Shown here in pieces: positions 35,045-46,170 of a DNA stretch of 64,000 nucleotides. Each line of letters starts with the position of its first letter. The first letter of the stretch is position 1. Source of the stretch: Kryptolebias marmoratus (lineage: Eukaryota > Chordata > Actinopteri > Cyprinodontiformes > Rivulidae); the NCBI RefSeq assembly GCF_001649575.2, contig NC_051450.1, positions 10,423,956 through 10,487,955 on the forward strand. The letters run 5' to 3'. The notes below the pieces were generated by a model. That model did no database searches. It saw only the letters and a list, made by a program, of their open reading frames with translations, and was not told the DNA's origin. A program made the translations under genes and the position numbers.

Positions 35045-36127
35045 TGTGGTGGGTTACAAAATTATTCATCCCTCTTGGCATGCTTTAAATTATTTTGCCT
35101 TATGAGTTCAAGTTGATTTTTAGTGTGTTTCAAAGTAATAGTTTTACAACATTTTTGCTTCATTTATTTCTCCTTCAACTTTTTTTTCCACCGTCTCTGA
35201 TAATGACATACATTCCCACAGCATGCTGTTACAATCACCGTGCTTGGTGTTCTCAGCATGAAGAAAGTTGAAGCTTTACCTCAGACATGTTTTCCTTATG
35301 TTGGTCTCATCTGACCACAGCACCTTCTTCCACATGTTTGGGAAGGAAATTCAAACAGCAGAATTTTTTTATTTTCTGGGGGGATTTAAGCAATGACTTA
35401 TTTTTGCCCACTCTTCTATGAAGCCCAGCTCTATGCAGTGTGCAGCTTACTGAGTAGTGCTCCTATGGACAAATCCTCCCATCTCTCCATCTCTCCATCT
35501 CTAGAAGAACTACCCCGCTCCCTCAAGGTTACCTTTGACCTCTTACATGTTTTTTTTCCTTTCCCTTTTTTTGATTAATGCCCTTCTTCAGTCTATGTTT
35601 TGGTGGACGGCCAGCTTTTGGCAGGTTTGCTGTGGTGGCAGCTTTTCTCTATTTCCTAATAGATTTACCAGAGCTAGGGTTTGGGATATTCTTTTTATAA
35701 CCCAACTCTGATCTGTACTTCTCCACAACTTTGTCTCAGACCTGTATGGAGAGTTCTTGATCTTGCTTAGTGGCATCCCTTTACTACTTAGAGGTGTTGA
35801 ACTGGAGTTGCTTCTGCAGGCTGTTACAACAGCTGTTCATCACTGCATAGGTTTAGATCATCTGACACTTAGATTGCTCACAGGTGGATCACATTTAACA
35901 AATTATGTAGCTTCTTAAGATAATGCTTGGGGCTTCAAAACAAAAGGGCTGAACCCATAAGCAGTTGTTTTAAATTATTTAAAACAACTTTGTGTCTCCC
36001 TTTTAACTTTATAATTCTTGAGTAGTTTTGAAGATGCTTTCAGTCAAATTAAACATCCAATAAAATTTCAGGTTGTAAAGCAACAAAATAAAAAGAGTAC
36101 CTAGAGGGATGAATACATTTGCAACAG
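35045..36127 (-). mobile_element. Internally deleted Tc1-family DNA transposon
   Basis: Both ends carry inverted, diverged TIRs with ATTCATCCCTCT (35062..35073 on plus; its complement at about 36104..36115) and a possible TA target on each side (35043..35044, 36128..36129). On the minus strand the transposase N-terminus is readable: SETKLWRSTDQSWVIKRIS, a helix-turn-helix like those of fish Tc1 proteins, then ALIKK, a LHRAGLH-like word and KNKSLLKS. Near 35340 it reads HVEEGAVV in one frame and WKKVLWSDET in another, the start of the catalytic core. The remainder of the DDE domain is deleted (1.08 kb against about 1.6 kb) and there are stops and frameshifts. Inactive. Confidence 0.85.
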
Positions 36128-36161
36128 TACAACACTTTTAACACAAACAAATCTGTCAGTC

Positions 36162-36198
36162 TATACAACCGTAAAGCTTCCTGCTTTACGGTTGTATA
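36162..36198. repeat. Perfect hairpin, 16-base arms and 5-base loop
   Basis: TATACAACCGTAAAGC (36162..36177) is followed by TTCCT and the exact reverse complement (36183..36198). It lies 35 bases outside the end of the Tc1 element and is not part of its TIR as far as I can see. Confidence 0.95.
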
Positions 36199-36519
36199 TA
36201 GTATATACAGTAAAACACAATCCGTATATGAGACCCTGAAACAACAGTGACAAAAGTTTCTACTTTCAGAAAAAGTCAAAGTAAATTCTAATGGTGGCCA
36301 GTGAAGAAAATCACAAAACTATGAAACAAAACATCTTGAGCATGGTTGGACATTTTCATTTATTTCCCGTTGGAACCATTTTAAGATTAATAAGATAACA
36401 TTTGCAGTTAGAATACTCTTTCACAGTGTGTAGCACATGAAAAAATACTATTTTCCTAGAAGGGCCAGTGGTAGGAGGTGTCTTCATTTTAAACCCAACT
36501 ATAGGTCATAATAACAGCT

Positions 36520-36850
36520 TGAACAAATGACCCGTGGTGTAGTTTCTCGAGGGAGGACTGCATCCGCCCTCATAATCTGTTGTGAGGAGTCGCAATTAAT
36601 CTCCACTTCATTCGAGGGATCGGAAGCCTTTATGATGGGAAACTACTTGGCAAAGAAACAAACTTTCCTCACATAACGTCTTTGTTCCTGAACAGCATAA
36701 TGACACGGTTTGCATTCTAATACAAACACAAACAGAGAAAATGTACGGCCTGTCTCTTGCTCATATGAAACTTTTCCAGCATTCTGGCAGTGTGCCCCCA
36801 TTAAAGCAATAAACCGTGGGCCAACAGACTGTGTGGTTCAGCGAATTTAA
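36520..36850. promoter_or_regulatory. Candidate conserved non-coding element
   Basis: Unique block with GAGTCGCAATTAATCTCCAC (36587..36606), CCTTTATGATGGGAAAC and CATAATGACACGGTTTGC; balanced composition between AT-rich flanks. Texture-based call. Confidence 0.38.
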
Positions 36851-37068
36851 TCTTCTGCCTAAAAGAAACGGAAAAATAAATAAATAAATAAAAACAAGCT
36901 GTGAGACACAAAATAGTGTAAACAACTACTAAGCATAATAAAAAAAATAGAGCTTAGTTTTATTAGAATGATTTATGAACCTCCTGGTTTATAGTGAACA
37001 CTGTCAAAATGCTACAATACTCTGCATTCTTATGACCTTCAAGCGCTGAAAAAATTTGAATATGCCAA

Positions 37069-37092
37069 ACATATACACACACATACCCCCCC

Positions 37093-37144
<52 letters not shown>

Positions 37145-37145
37145 T
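37069..37145. repeat. Compound (CA)n / (AT)n microsatellite
   Basis: ACACACATAC, a short C run, then about 20 AT units with one break, ending ACACATATA. Confidence 0.9.
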
Positions 37146-38412
37146 TTTAATGGGAATTCATTTATATAATCCACAACTGCACTCGTTTAGCTGGCACTTC
37201 CCCCTGTGCTGCTCTCTCACTCTCTAAACCATGATAAATCACAAGTTGGGAGAACATTTGTCACAGCGGGCCACATGTCCTTTCATCACACCAGGTCTCT
37301 TTCTTTTTTTAACTCCCCCCTTCCCTCACTCCGTCTCACTATCCCACTCGCCTCTCATTCCTTCAGCCTCCATGGTAGTTTTATTCCTCACAGAAAAAAA
37401 ATGCTTTGTTGTGAATTTATCACTGGACTAGCCTCTGTGCGGTATTAGCTATGCCCTTGGCTTTCTGATGGGGCTGCAGTGCATGTTGGCACTGAAGTAG
37501 AAGCTCGGTAGGGTGCTCTTTAACCCAGATTAAATGGAGAGAAGGTGGATATGCATAAGAAATTTTCACTAGGAGGACACCGATGTCCCAGGAAAATTAA
37601 GACTTTATGGATATATGTTATTCTAAATAGGAGCTTTATGCATCTGTAGACCACATCTAAAAAACAAATAAAATAGTAAAAAGACAGATTGTAAAAGATA
37701 AAATATATGCTTAAATATTAGCATGACTGGTTCCTCTTGAAGGCTCTGGAACAGATATTGTACTTGACAAATCTGTCCAACAGACACAAACATCACCTAA
37801 AGTTAGGCAACACAGTCTGTAGCTCAAATCTCTATATTTTGGAACTTTACCAAAACACACAATATTGACATTATGAAATCTGCTCTAATTAACTGTTCAC
37901 TGCACAGAATACATCAGTGTTATAATTCAAAAACACTTTCTATTGGATTTGATTTTGTTTATTTTATTTTAGAATGCCAAAATCCAATTAAATTTTAAAA
38001 GGCTAAATTTTCATTTTGATCCAGGTACCTGCACTCATGAATTGTTAGTGTATTATGTCACTGGGCTGTGACTGTTGGAGAAAAGCTGGTGTCTAAAAAA
38101 TGAGAGAAATCTTTTGTTGCAGTCTCACTGAATTCTAATTGTTTGTGACCACACAAACCGCTGTTCAACCATGCCTGTGCAGCCAAATTGTTAAAAAAAA
38201 AAAAAAAGCATTGCTTATTTTTGTTTGCTTACAAAACTGTATTCCAGGCTGTGCACATTATTTCCTTGCCCACCTCCAGCCACATACCTACTCACTTTGT
38301 GCCCATATTTATGATTCGAGCTACTACAGTAGCTACATTTTGGATAGTTTTGGATGTTTCTTATATGAATAGCCCTCTCACATGTGTCAAAATATAGATC
38401 TAGCACTCTAGA

Positions 38413-38431
38413 ATTAATAATAATAATAATA
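38413..38431. repeat. (AAT)n microsatellite
   Basis: About six AAT units. Confidence 0.85.
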
Positions 38432-38812
38432 AAAACTAAAAGGAAAAAGGTTTCCTTTTAGCAGTGCAAGACTGCAACTGTTAAAAAAAACATGATTTCA
38501 AGCCTATGCAACTCACAAGAGGAAACTGAGAAGCTAGTTTACATTTTGGAAACTCCCTCACAAATGTTGTTTGCCAACTAGTTGTCAACAGTCATATTTC
38601 AGTGAGATACTGGCTTTAGATTTTCTTTTTGTGGCCTAGTTTTCAAAGACCTTTAATAAAGACAGATGGGGGATTAATAAAAAAAATAAATAAAAAATGT
38701 TACTGCAACAGGAATACCTAAACAAGCTCCAAAAACATGTGGTTTAAGTGAACTTTCTCTTTTTAACTATGTTTGAAACATATGTATATAAAGTAAAAAA
38801 TGTTAATAGTAC

Positions 38813-38938
38813 TGAGATGGATTTGCATCTTGTCTAGGATGTACCCTGCCTCTTGCACAATGACTGCTGGGTATGGACACCAGGTTCCATTTGACCCTGT
38901 ATGGAAATATGCGTAAAGAAAATGGATGGATGGATATA
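38813..38938 (+). mobile_element. tRNA-headed dispersed repeat, 3' end
   Basis: It reads TTGTCTAGGATGTACCCTGC, GACCCTGTATGG and AAGAAAATGGATGGATGGAT, the 3' terminus of the same family as at 11.4 and 27.2 kb. The head is missing. Confidence 0.75.
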
Positions 38939-40816
38939 AATAGCATTATGTAAAAACCATACAGGCAGAAGTCCAGGATCTGACTGTAAAGTAAAAATAT
39001 TAATATGCAGATAAGATTTTGTCCAATTTGTACTTTTCCTGGCATAAAGGACTGATTTAGTAAATAATGAGGGCAGGTTAATTTGATGTTTTCATTGCTC
39101 TGGGTAAACATGTGGAAATACAAGGTTTAAAACATGTTTTATGTAGTAGCAGATGACCATTTAAGATGTGATACTGCTACGTTTAGTGGCAATACCTTAA
39201 GGGCATGTTTTGCAGTTAACCACATTTTGTTCAGTGTCTTCCTGTAAAATTCAAATCACTGCCATAATAAATAAAATCCAGGGCTGTTTTTCATCTGGAC
39301 CAAGACATTCATTCATTTTTAAACTACCATCTCTAAACACTAACTTGCTTGAGATTTTTACTTTTTTTGCGAGCCAAGGACATTGTGAGAGATACCAAAG
39401 TCCCTTTGAGTTGGATGCAGATGCCTTAAACATTGGCAGTAAAATCTATTCTGAAATATAGTCACAAAACACCAACTATTTTGGAAACGTCACCATTCCT
39501 CATCATCTCTATGATAATGAAGTGTGTGTTATGTTGTCCCATTTCAAAATAATGCAGCAAAGCAAAAGCTGCAGCAGAGAAAAGAAGCTGTACGAGTGGT
39601 GCTATGAACTCATTACAGTCTTCATTCCAAGAAGTCAAAGCAGATTTATACCTTCAAATATCAAAAAGTCAAAGACTTTGGTTTAAAGCTTTGAAGATAA
39701 AATAAATCAGTGAATATCATGAGCTTACTTAAAGGGTAATTACTGATGTAAAAAGTATCACACATATTCAGCTTAGACCCATGGAGTAATCTTTCATTTG
39801 AGGGTGAGGTAAGGGCAAAATATTAAATATTTGAAATATTAAAGGTGAGATTGCTGGCAGGAGGATGTTCCCTCAAAGCAGGCAATAAAATAACTCATTA
39901 AACCTGCTTCTAAGACAGAAGATAAGCAACTGGATGAGTGGGGGGCAGATTCATGACAAACCAAATAACCTGATCAAAATCAGCCCATTTATGAAGCCTT
40001 TCTGATTCAGCTTTGAATTGCCTTGCATATCAGCAATAACTTGAATTTTAATAACAAGGCCTTTGCCTGAAAAAAAGTTGATAATGAAGCGCAGATGACA
40101 AGGACTTTCTGTGTACAGGCATATTTGAAATGGCATGGTTTTAGAAGAGCAATCAGTGTAGAAGATGTTAAGCTGAAAAATGACTGACCTTGAACTAAAT
40201 GCTTGGGATAATTAATTCACACTAATTCTAGGTTTGGTAAAGAAATAAAACAACACTCAACAACACTAAATGTATTTTTACTTCTATACTAAAAAGCAAT
40301 ATTTAATTAAGACTACTAAATGAGAATCTGAAAGTGCAAAATACAAATACAAGGCACAGTTATGCAGATGTTCCAAGTGAACATCGAATTACAACTGAAC
40401 CAAGAGGAATTTTTCAGGTGTAAGGCATTTGAAAAGTTTGTTCAAAATATGTTTAAAAACATCTTTTTTTTTCTTTAAGTAGTTGCAGAGTTGTCACAAG
40501 ATTCTCAAACCATACTTGGTTTTGTCACAGGAATCTTGAAGTGTTTCAAAGCCATCTCAATTTAGTTTCAGTAAACTCCAGAGTCATAGAACCGTATTTT
40601 GACACCTATACAGGAGCTCTCCTAAGATGGAAAACATACAAGGCTTCAGCTCCAAATGTCCATGTCTTTAAACCATGCTGGTCCAAATCTGCCTGTCCTC
40701 ATTTCTGAAGTGTTTTCCGGTACATTCAACCATAAACATGAGTGTGGTTTCCAAGGTGGGTACAAAATGGGACAAGGTGGGCATGATATGGGTGGAGGAG
40801 GGTGACAAAATAAAGT
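38939..40816. other. Non-coding stretch, nothing recognised
   Basis: 39880..40140 is somewhat more complex (GACAAACCAAATAACCTGATC) and may be a weak regulatory block. The rest is AT-rich without features. Confidence 0.45.
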
Positions 40817-40821
40817 GAAAA

Positions 40822-41293
40822 TGTCATGGTGTGGGGAAAAGGAGGCAAACCCAGAGCGCAGACTCACTGTAAGAACTAAAAGAAAACTAATTTATTTACA
40901 ATAAACACAAAACAAAGGCTGAAGTGGCAGCAAACTAAACACAAAAAAAATCCAGGAACAAGACATGAGCAAACCTGAGATAAGACGGGAGGACAACCAA
41001 ACAGAGCATTAAACGAGAAAGTGACAATGAACCAGCAGTGAGTGGAGGACATGACCAGGTTTTAAACACAGGAGGTAATTAGGAAAAGTGGGCACAGGTG
41101 AGATGATTATGAAACCAGGAGCAGGTGGAGATGGGCATGACAAGTAAACAAGTGACAGACAGAGGAGAGGTGAATGCTGACAGAGAACAACACCACATGA
41201 AAACAACACAAGAGACAACAAACCCAAACAGAAAAAGAGACCAGAAGCAAAAAACTAAATACAAAAAGAAACATACAAAACCGAATCCTGACA
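40822..41293 (-). mobile_element. Solo LTR of a gypsy-type retrotransposon, minus strand, with 5-bp target duplication
   Basis: Read on the minus strand it begins TGTCAGGATTCGG and ends CACCATGACA, giving the inverted ends TGTCA...TGACA. It is 472 bp long, with GTAAATAAATTAG as polyadenylation region and CTGCGCTCTGGGTTTGCC near the end. Flanks are GAAAA at 40817..40821 and GAAAA at 41294..41298, a perfect duplication. It is related in plan to, but clearly different from, the LTR at 24830..25209. Two minus and overlapping frames inside it are shadows of the LTR. Confidence 0.88.
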
Positions 41294-41298
41294 GAAAA

Positions 41299-43519
41299 TA
41301 GGCCATGATTTTGAAAGATTGGCTACTCAAAATGCATACATACAGCTTTCTGGTTGCTTGGTTGATTATAGTCAGAACTCAGTGAGACTGCAGTTGAAAG
41401 ACAGTTTATTTTCTCAGAATTTTGAATCGCCAACTAGTCTTCAACAGTCGCAAATCATTGAGCTACTATCTTTATGAGTAATCAGTATTTCAATAGTGAG
41501 CATAGCAACACAAACTTTCTTCAGTTGAACAAATAGTGACAAAGTAAACAACTGTTTCAGGTGTTCATTCAAACTGCTAGAAAGCTTTTGACTTAGAGCA
41601 AGGCCTGTTCAAGAGCAAAATTCTGCCATCTAACACAACTCAGTCGCCTTCTTCTGATAATATCGTTTTGATTCTCCAAACTGAAATTGCTATGGCTACC
41701 TTCAACTGCATGTATGATACTGACTACTCAGAAATACCTCACACAACCTCCTTAAAAGATAAATAAAAAGAAAAACAGTTCTTACAATAAGGCAAATATT
41801 CGACTCTGCATGAAATTAAGTTACAAAGGATAACATTAGGTGCACCTATATTCTGTAGGGCACTCAAAACAGCTCTGACACAAAGAACACAGTTTGTCAC
41901 CATGTCATTAGGGACCTGAGGGCTGTCGGGCAGAATTTATCTGAATTTTACTTGCCTCCCATAAATACAATAAAACAGACAATCAAGTTGGTGTCTTTGG
42001 AGTTTGGAGGACATATGAACTCATCAGAGTTTTTGTTGTGTTCTTTGAGCCATTCTTCAACCGTTTTAACATGATCTCTAGCTGTTATTAACTCAATTTT
42101 TGTTACTGCTATCAAACAACAAACCAGTGACTGTTAAAAGTGGATGACTTCAGCTTCCATCATACCCCAGGAAGAGTTATGAGATGTACAATACATTCTG
42201 ATTTACTGGAGCAAAACCTGCCTAACTAACTTACTGCAAAACACATTCATGAGCAAATCCTCTTTGCAACAAAAATCAGGCACGACAGTCAGAGCTGCAC
42301 ACATGCTGGAGAGAGATGGTCTGACTTCAGTTGGTAAAAGAACAAAAGGAAGCGATGGAAATACAGAAATAAGGCTGTATGTTATCAGTATACTGTAATG
42401 TGGATCGTACAAGGTGAGTGCAAACCATGGACAAACTTTTCAACTGAAATAATAACAGTTTATGGTATCAAGTCAACCTCATAAAAGGTACTGATGATAT
42501 AAAAAAAAAAACTAAAATAAGATGGAGAAATTGATGAGTGGATTAGTGCCAGATAAAATATGCTATAGTGAAATAGCATGTAAGGATAATGGTTTTGGCA
42601 TTAGTTAATTTATAGTTTATGTGTTTTGAAAATGTTTAACCAGGGTGAAATCCAAGAATAGATGCTCACACCCCTGGAAGGACTGGGGGACATTCACAGA
42701 AAGAGGGGGATCTGAGTAGCTTCGACTGGCCTGATGCAGCCCCAACATACACCATAATCAGCCATATAAAATAACTAGATGAATGAAAATGTTGGTGATC
42801 TGCTTTCAATTGCTATAACAGCAGAAAGCAGCAATTAATTTGAAGCATGGTGTTTCTCTACCAGTTCCCTCAGCATGCTTCTGGCTTGTCAACAAAAAAA
42901 AAAAAGAGAAAAAAAAAATCAACAAAAAACATGGTACAGTTCACACATCACTTGTCTGGCAGGCCTGAGCTTTCACAGTGGAAAGGAAAAAATGATGGCC
43001 ATAAATCAGAAACTAATATTTGAAACAAAAGTGACAACTTCAGCTGCATTTGGCTGGTTCTGTCTGCCGTGTACTGAAAATGACATTCTGGAAATGCCAA
43101 CGCACAGCATGTGTCAGCGAGCAAGTTGTACTTCTGGGGGGAAATGGTGCACCCAGACTGTCAAATCAAAGGGAAATCAAAACACTGCACGGTCGACTGG
43201 TCAAAGTGTCAATGAGGACCTGTGAGACAGTGCAACGTCCTGCTGTGCAGAAATACAAGCTGATGAAGTGAAGATGCTGACATCTGGGGAGGACAGACAA
43301 GCCTACAGAGACAGTAAATGCTTCATATCAACACTGACAAATGTCTAAGCAGAGGATGGAAAATAATATGTGTCCTTGTCTATTATATATTGTGTGAAAG
43401 ATTCTAAAATTATGTTTCTGTGCAGACCATTCAGCTTTATCGCCTTAAATTTAATCCAAACACTAAGTGAATTATAGACATTTGTGGATATTCCATTCTA
43501 GTTCTACTAACTAAAGTGA

Positions 43520-43562
<43 letters not shown>

Positions 43563-44127
43563 TTTTTATTAAGATAAAAAAATGTAACTATTTCTTATTA
43601 CTTATTACTTATTTTCCTTACTTACTATACAGCTTAAAGACCTTATTGCTCCTAGACTTTCCTTAGTGGAAAGTCAAGTAGACTTACAACTAAATGATGC
43701 AAAAACATTTCTTGTAATCCCAGGTATTCTAAAACTGAACAAAAACAAAATGCAATCAGAGCTAAAAAAAAGACTAAAAATGGCCTAAAAAATAGGTACA
43801 AAGTTACAAATCTATTAGAGCTAACAATGAAGAGCCTCAAAAATAACCATTAAGGCATAAACTGATAAAATAGTGTAGTCTAAACAACAGAAAATAGTGG
43901 CAGACGAAATGCCATCTGAACAAAAATGTCCACCTATTAGTATGAAACAATGTGCCAAAATGGATACAAAGTTGCTGACTAATCTGAAAAAAAATAATAA
44001 TTAAAACACTATCAAAGGCTCAAATGTGCTAAAACCATGAGATACAAGCATTCTCAAAGATAACAAGAAAGTAATTAAAACAACCACCAATATAAAAATA
44101 ATGAGATACAATACAAATACAAATAGG
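41299..44127. other. Non-coding stretch, nothing recognised
   Basis: AT-rich with an (AT)n tract. The 116-codon plus frame at 42875..43225 starts in an A-rich low-complexity run and shows no domain. Nothing else was recognised. Confidence 0.45.
43523..43559. repeat. (AT)n microsatellite
   Basis: About 18 uninterrupted AT units. Confidence 0.92.
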
Positions 44128-45075
44128 TATAAATAATTTTGTTGGTACTCTTATAGCTCATTAAACAACAATTTTTTTTCCTGTAAAACTTGACTCAGTT
44201 AAAAAGCAATAGTCGAATGCATATCTGCATGCCTTTAGTATGTAATAGAGAAAATAGAAACATGTAAAAATAAATAAATAATTTGTTTCTGATACAAAGA
44301 TTTGCTAAAATAGTATGGGCGGATTTATTGGTACCCTAAAAGAGACTATTAATCTTTTAATTGTAGTCATGATTCAAACTAAGTGTTTGACCTTAAATAT
44401 CATCACATGTGTCATGACACTTTTCAACAGTCATTCAGCTCTTTTTAAAGGGAACAAACATGCCACTGGGTAGTTTGGTATTGTTGTGTGCTCCACACTC
44501 AACATGGGCGAAGGAAAGCAGAGGCGAGAGCTCCCTGAGGCGCTAAGAAAGAAGAGTACAGATATGAACGGTGAAAGTAAAGGCTAAAATGTCATCTTCA
44601 AGCAGATTTGTGTTCCAGGAACAACGATTACTAATATTATTAAATGATATAAGGCTCGTGCTACTGTAGCCAACCTCCCAGGATGTGGATGCAAGAGGAA
44701 TACAACCCCAGGTTGACTAGATGTATAGTGTGGATGGAGTCAAGGAAAATGCCATACCATTCCAATACCATCCAAGTCAACCCACCATGAGTTTAAATTT
44801 AACTATTTCAATGGATGAAGACCCAGAAGGTCTTCACTATTGACAAAAAAAATAATAATAATAATAATAAAAAAAAAAGCCAGGCTGGAATTCGCCAAAG
44901 TGCATGTTGACAAGCTTCAAAGTTTCTGGGGGAGGTTATTGGAACTGATTATATTATTTTGTGATTTCAAGTGCAGTATATAAAATATAAGAAGAAACAA
45001 AACAATGTTTATTTTGTCCTGGGGTTTTTTTGAGAGTACAACTGGAGATTTAGAAGACTTATCGCTAGAGGAATA
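44128..45075 (+). mobile_element. Decayed Tc1-family transposon, 5' half of transposase
   Basis: The left end has TTTTGTTGGTACTCTTATAG, resembling TIRs of a fish Tc1 family, with an internal echo GATTTATTGGTACCC at about 44320. The transposase frame opens at 44504 (MGEGKQRRELPEALRKK) and in the same frame, past stops at 44585 and near 44644, reads KQICVPGTTITNII and YKARATVANLPGCGCKR, the helix-turn-helix and GRPR-type region of Tc1 proteins. Later, after an expanded AAT repeat, it reads KKARLEFAKVHVDKLQSFW, the lead-in to the first catalytic aspartate. A weak match to the WGCFS region continues near 45025. The right TIR is lost and a LINE fragment follows. Inactive. Confidence 0.85.
44850..44880. 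repeat. (AAT)n and poly-A expansion inside the Tc1 remnant
   Basis: About seven AAT units followed by an A run, placed exactly where the Tc1 frame passes from the LLTKK-like to the KKARLEF-like segment. Probably grew from an A-rich lysine-coding stretch. Confidence 0.8.
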
Positions 45076-45175
45076 AGGATGTTGCACACTCTGGTTGATT
45101 TCGATATGATGGAACACCTTCTAGACAGCAGGAAGATAAATAGATGGTTTTACTGATACAAGAAGAGAATGTTTT

Positions 45176-45500
45176 TTTTTTCTTTCTTGCAGCTCTCCTT
45201 AAAAATGAACTCTATGGACAGCAGTGAGAATCCAATGACTCTCTGAGCCATTTTCACACATTTCAGGGTCTTCCTGTCAGTCACACTACAGTTTCTATAC
45301 CAGGAAGTAATGCAGCTGGTCAGGATGCTGTCAATAGTGCCCCGGTAAAATGTGGTGACAATCGTAGGGGGAATTCTTGCACGTTTCAGTTCCCTGAGGA
45401 TGTGTATCATCTGCTGAACTTTCTTGACCAGGTGTATGGTGTTGAGAGTCTAGGAGAAATCGGCAGTAACGTGGACACCAAAAAAACAAAAGCTCAGAAG
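45176..45500 (-). mobile_element. LINE reverse-transcriptase C-terminal fragment (dead)
   Basis: On the minus strand it reads FGVHVTADFS, a stop where intact copies usually have tryptophan, TLNTIHLVKKVQQMIHILRE, LKRARIPP, TTFYRGTIDSILTSCITSWY, NCSVTDRKTLKCVKMAQRVI and GFSLLS. This is the region after the reverse-transcriptase palm in fish CR1/L2-like LINEs. It ends in GSCKKEKKN-like lysines from an A-rich stretch. Only about 100 residues are left; the 3'UTR is not recognised. It abuts the Tc1 remnant in opposite orientation. Confidence 0.85.
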
Positions 45501-45659
45501 CAGCAAAACAGTGAAAAACATAGTGACTGATAGCTACTTTTCCTATTAAACTCCAAATTATACTAAAAAGGATACAATATGACAAAAGAAGATACTTTTG
45601 TGAATGTTTTAGCTTTTTTCCAGTGTGTGGAGCAGTAGGGTCCATTGTTTCAAGCCAGC

Positions 45660-46170
45660 CATCTGCATCCTAAAAACACTTGTTCTGACATACGAGCCAA
45701 ACACTCTGCCTGTGCCTGGCTGAAGAGGCCTCGTTCCTGAATGGCCCGGCAGCAACAACAACAACTTATCACTGAGGTAATTATGAAAATGCCATCAGGC
45801 AGCTGTGATTTTTCTAATCATAAAAAACAAAAATTAAAAATAATTCCTGCAACCTAAGTCAAGATTGAAGGAAAATTATCTACCTGAGTTTTCAGGTTGA
45901 TTTGGAATTAAAATAACTACAGATATTTTAAGTACAGAATTCCTTGCTTTTTTATCTGTTTTTTGTTTTTTTCCCTTTCTTTTTTTTTTTAGATGCAAAA
46001 TGTCAGCCATGGAGTTAGTTAGCAGAAACTGATGCCAAGTGGAAAGAGTGCCTAATGGCGTTGTTGGGAGGCTTTGAGTCCATATAATAACCTCAACACT
46101 CAGGCCGCAGCTGTGCTGTAGCTTCAGAGGGGGAACTCGTTTCCAGAGTTAATAGAGGTAGTGGATAAGC
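45660..46170. promoter_or_regulatory. Candidate conserved non-coding elements (two blocks)
   Basis: 45660..45825 contains CACTGAGGTAATTATGAAAA (45770..45789) and GCCATCAGGCAGCTGTG. 46030..46165 contains AGGCCGCAGCTGTGC. Both are GC-balanced and unique, separated by an AT-rich gap. Texture-based. Confidence 0.35.

Larger units (their letters stand above)
36851..38812. other. AT-rich stretch with microsatellites
   Basis: It holds (AAAT)n at 36872..36894, a compound CA/TA repeat at 37069..37145 and (AAT)n at 38413..38431. A T/C-rich part at 37190..37400 has no recognised meaning. No gene. Confidence 0.5.

Noticed and set aside
42875..43225. 116-codon ORF on the plus strand
   Set aside because: The start lies in poly-A-coded lysines and no domain is visible.
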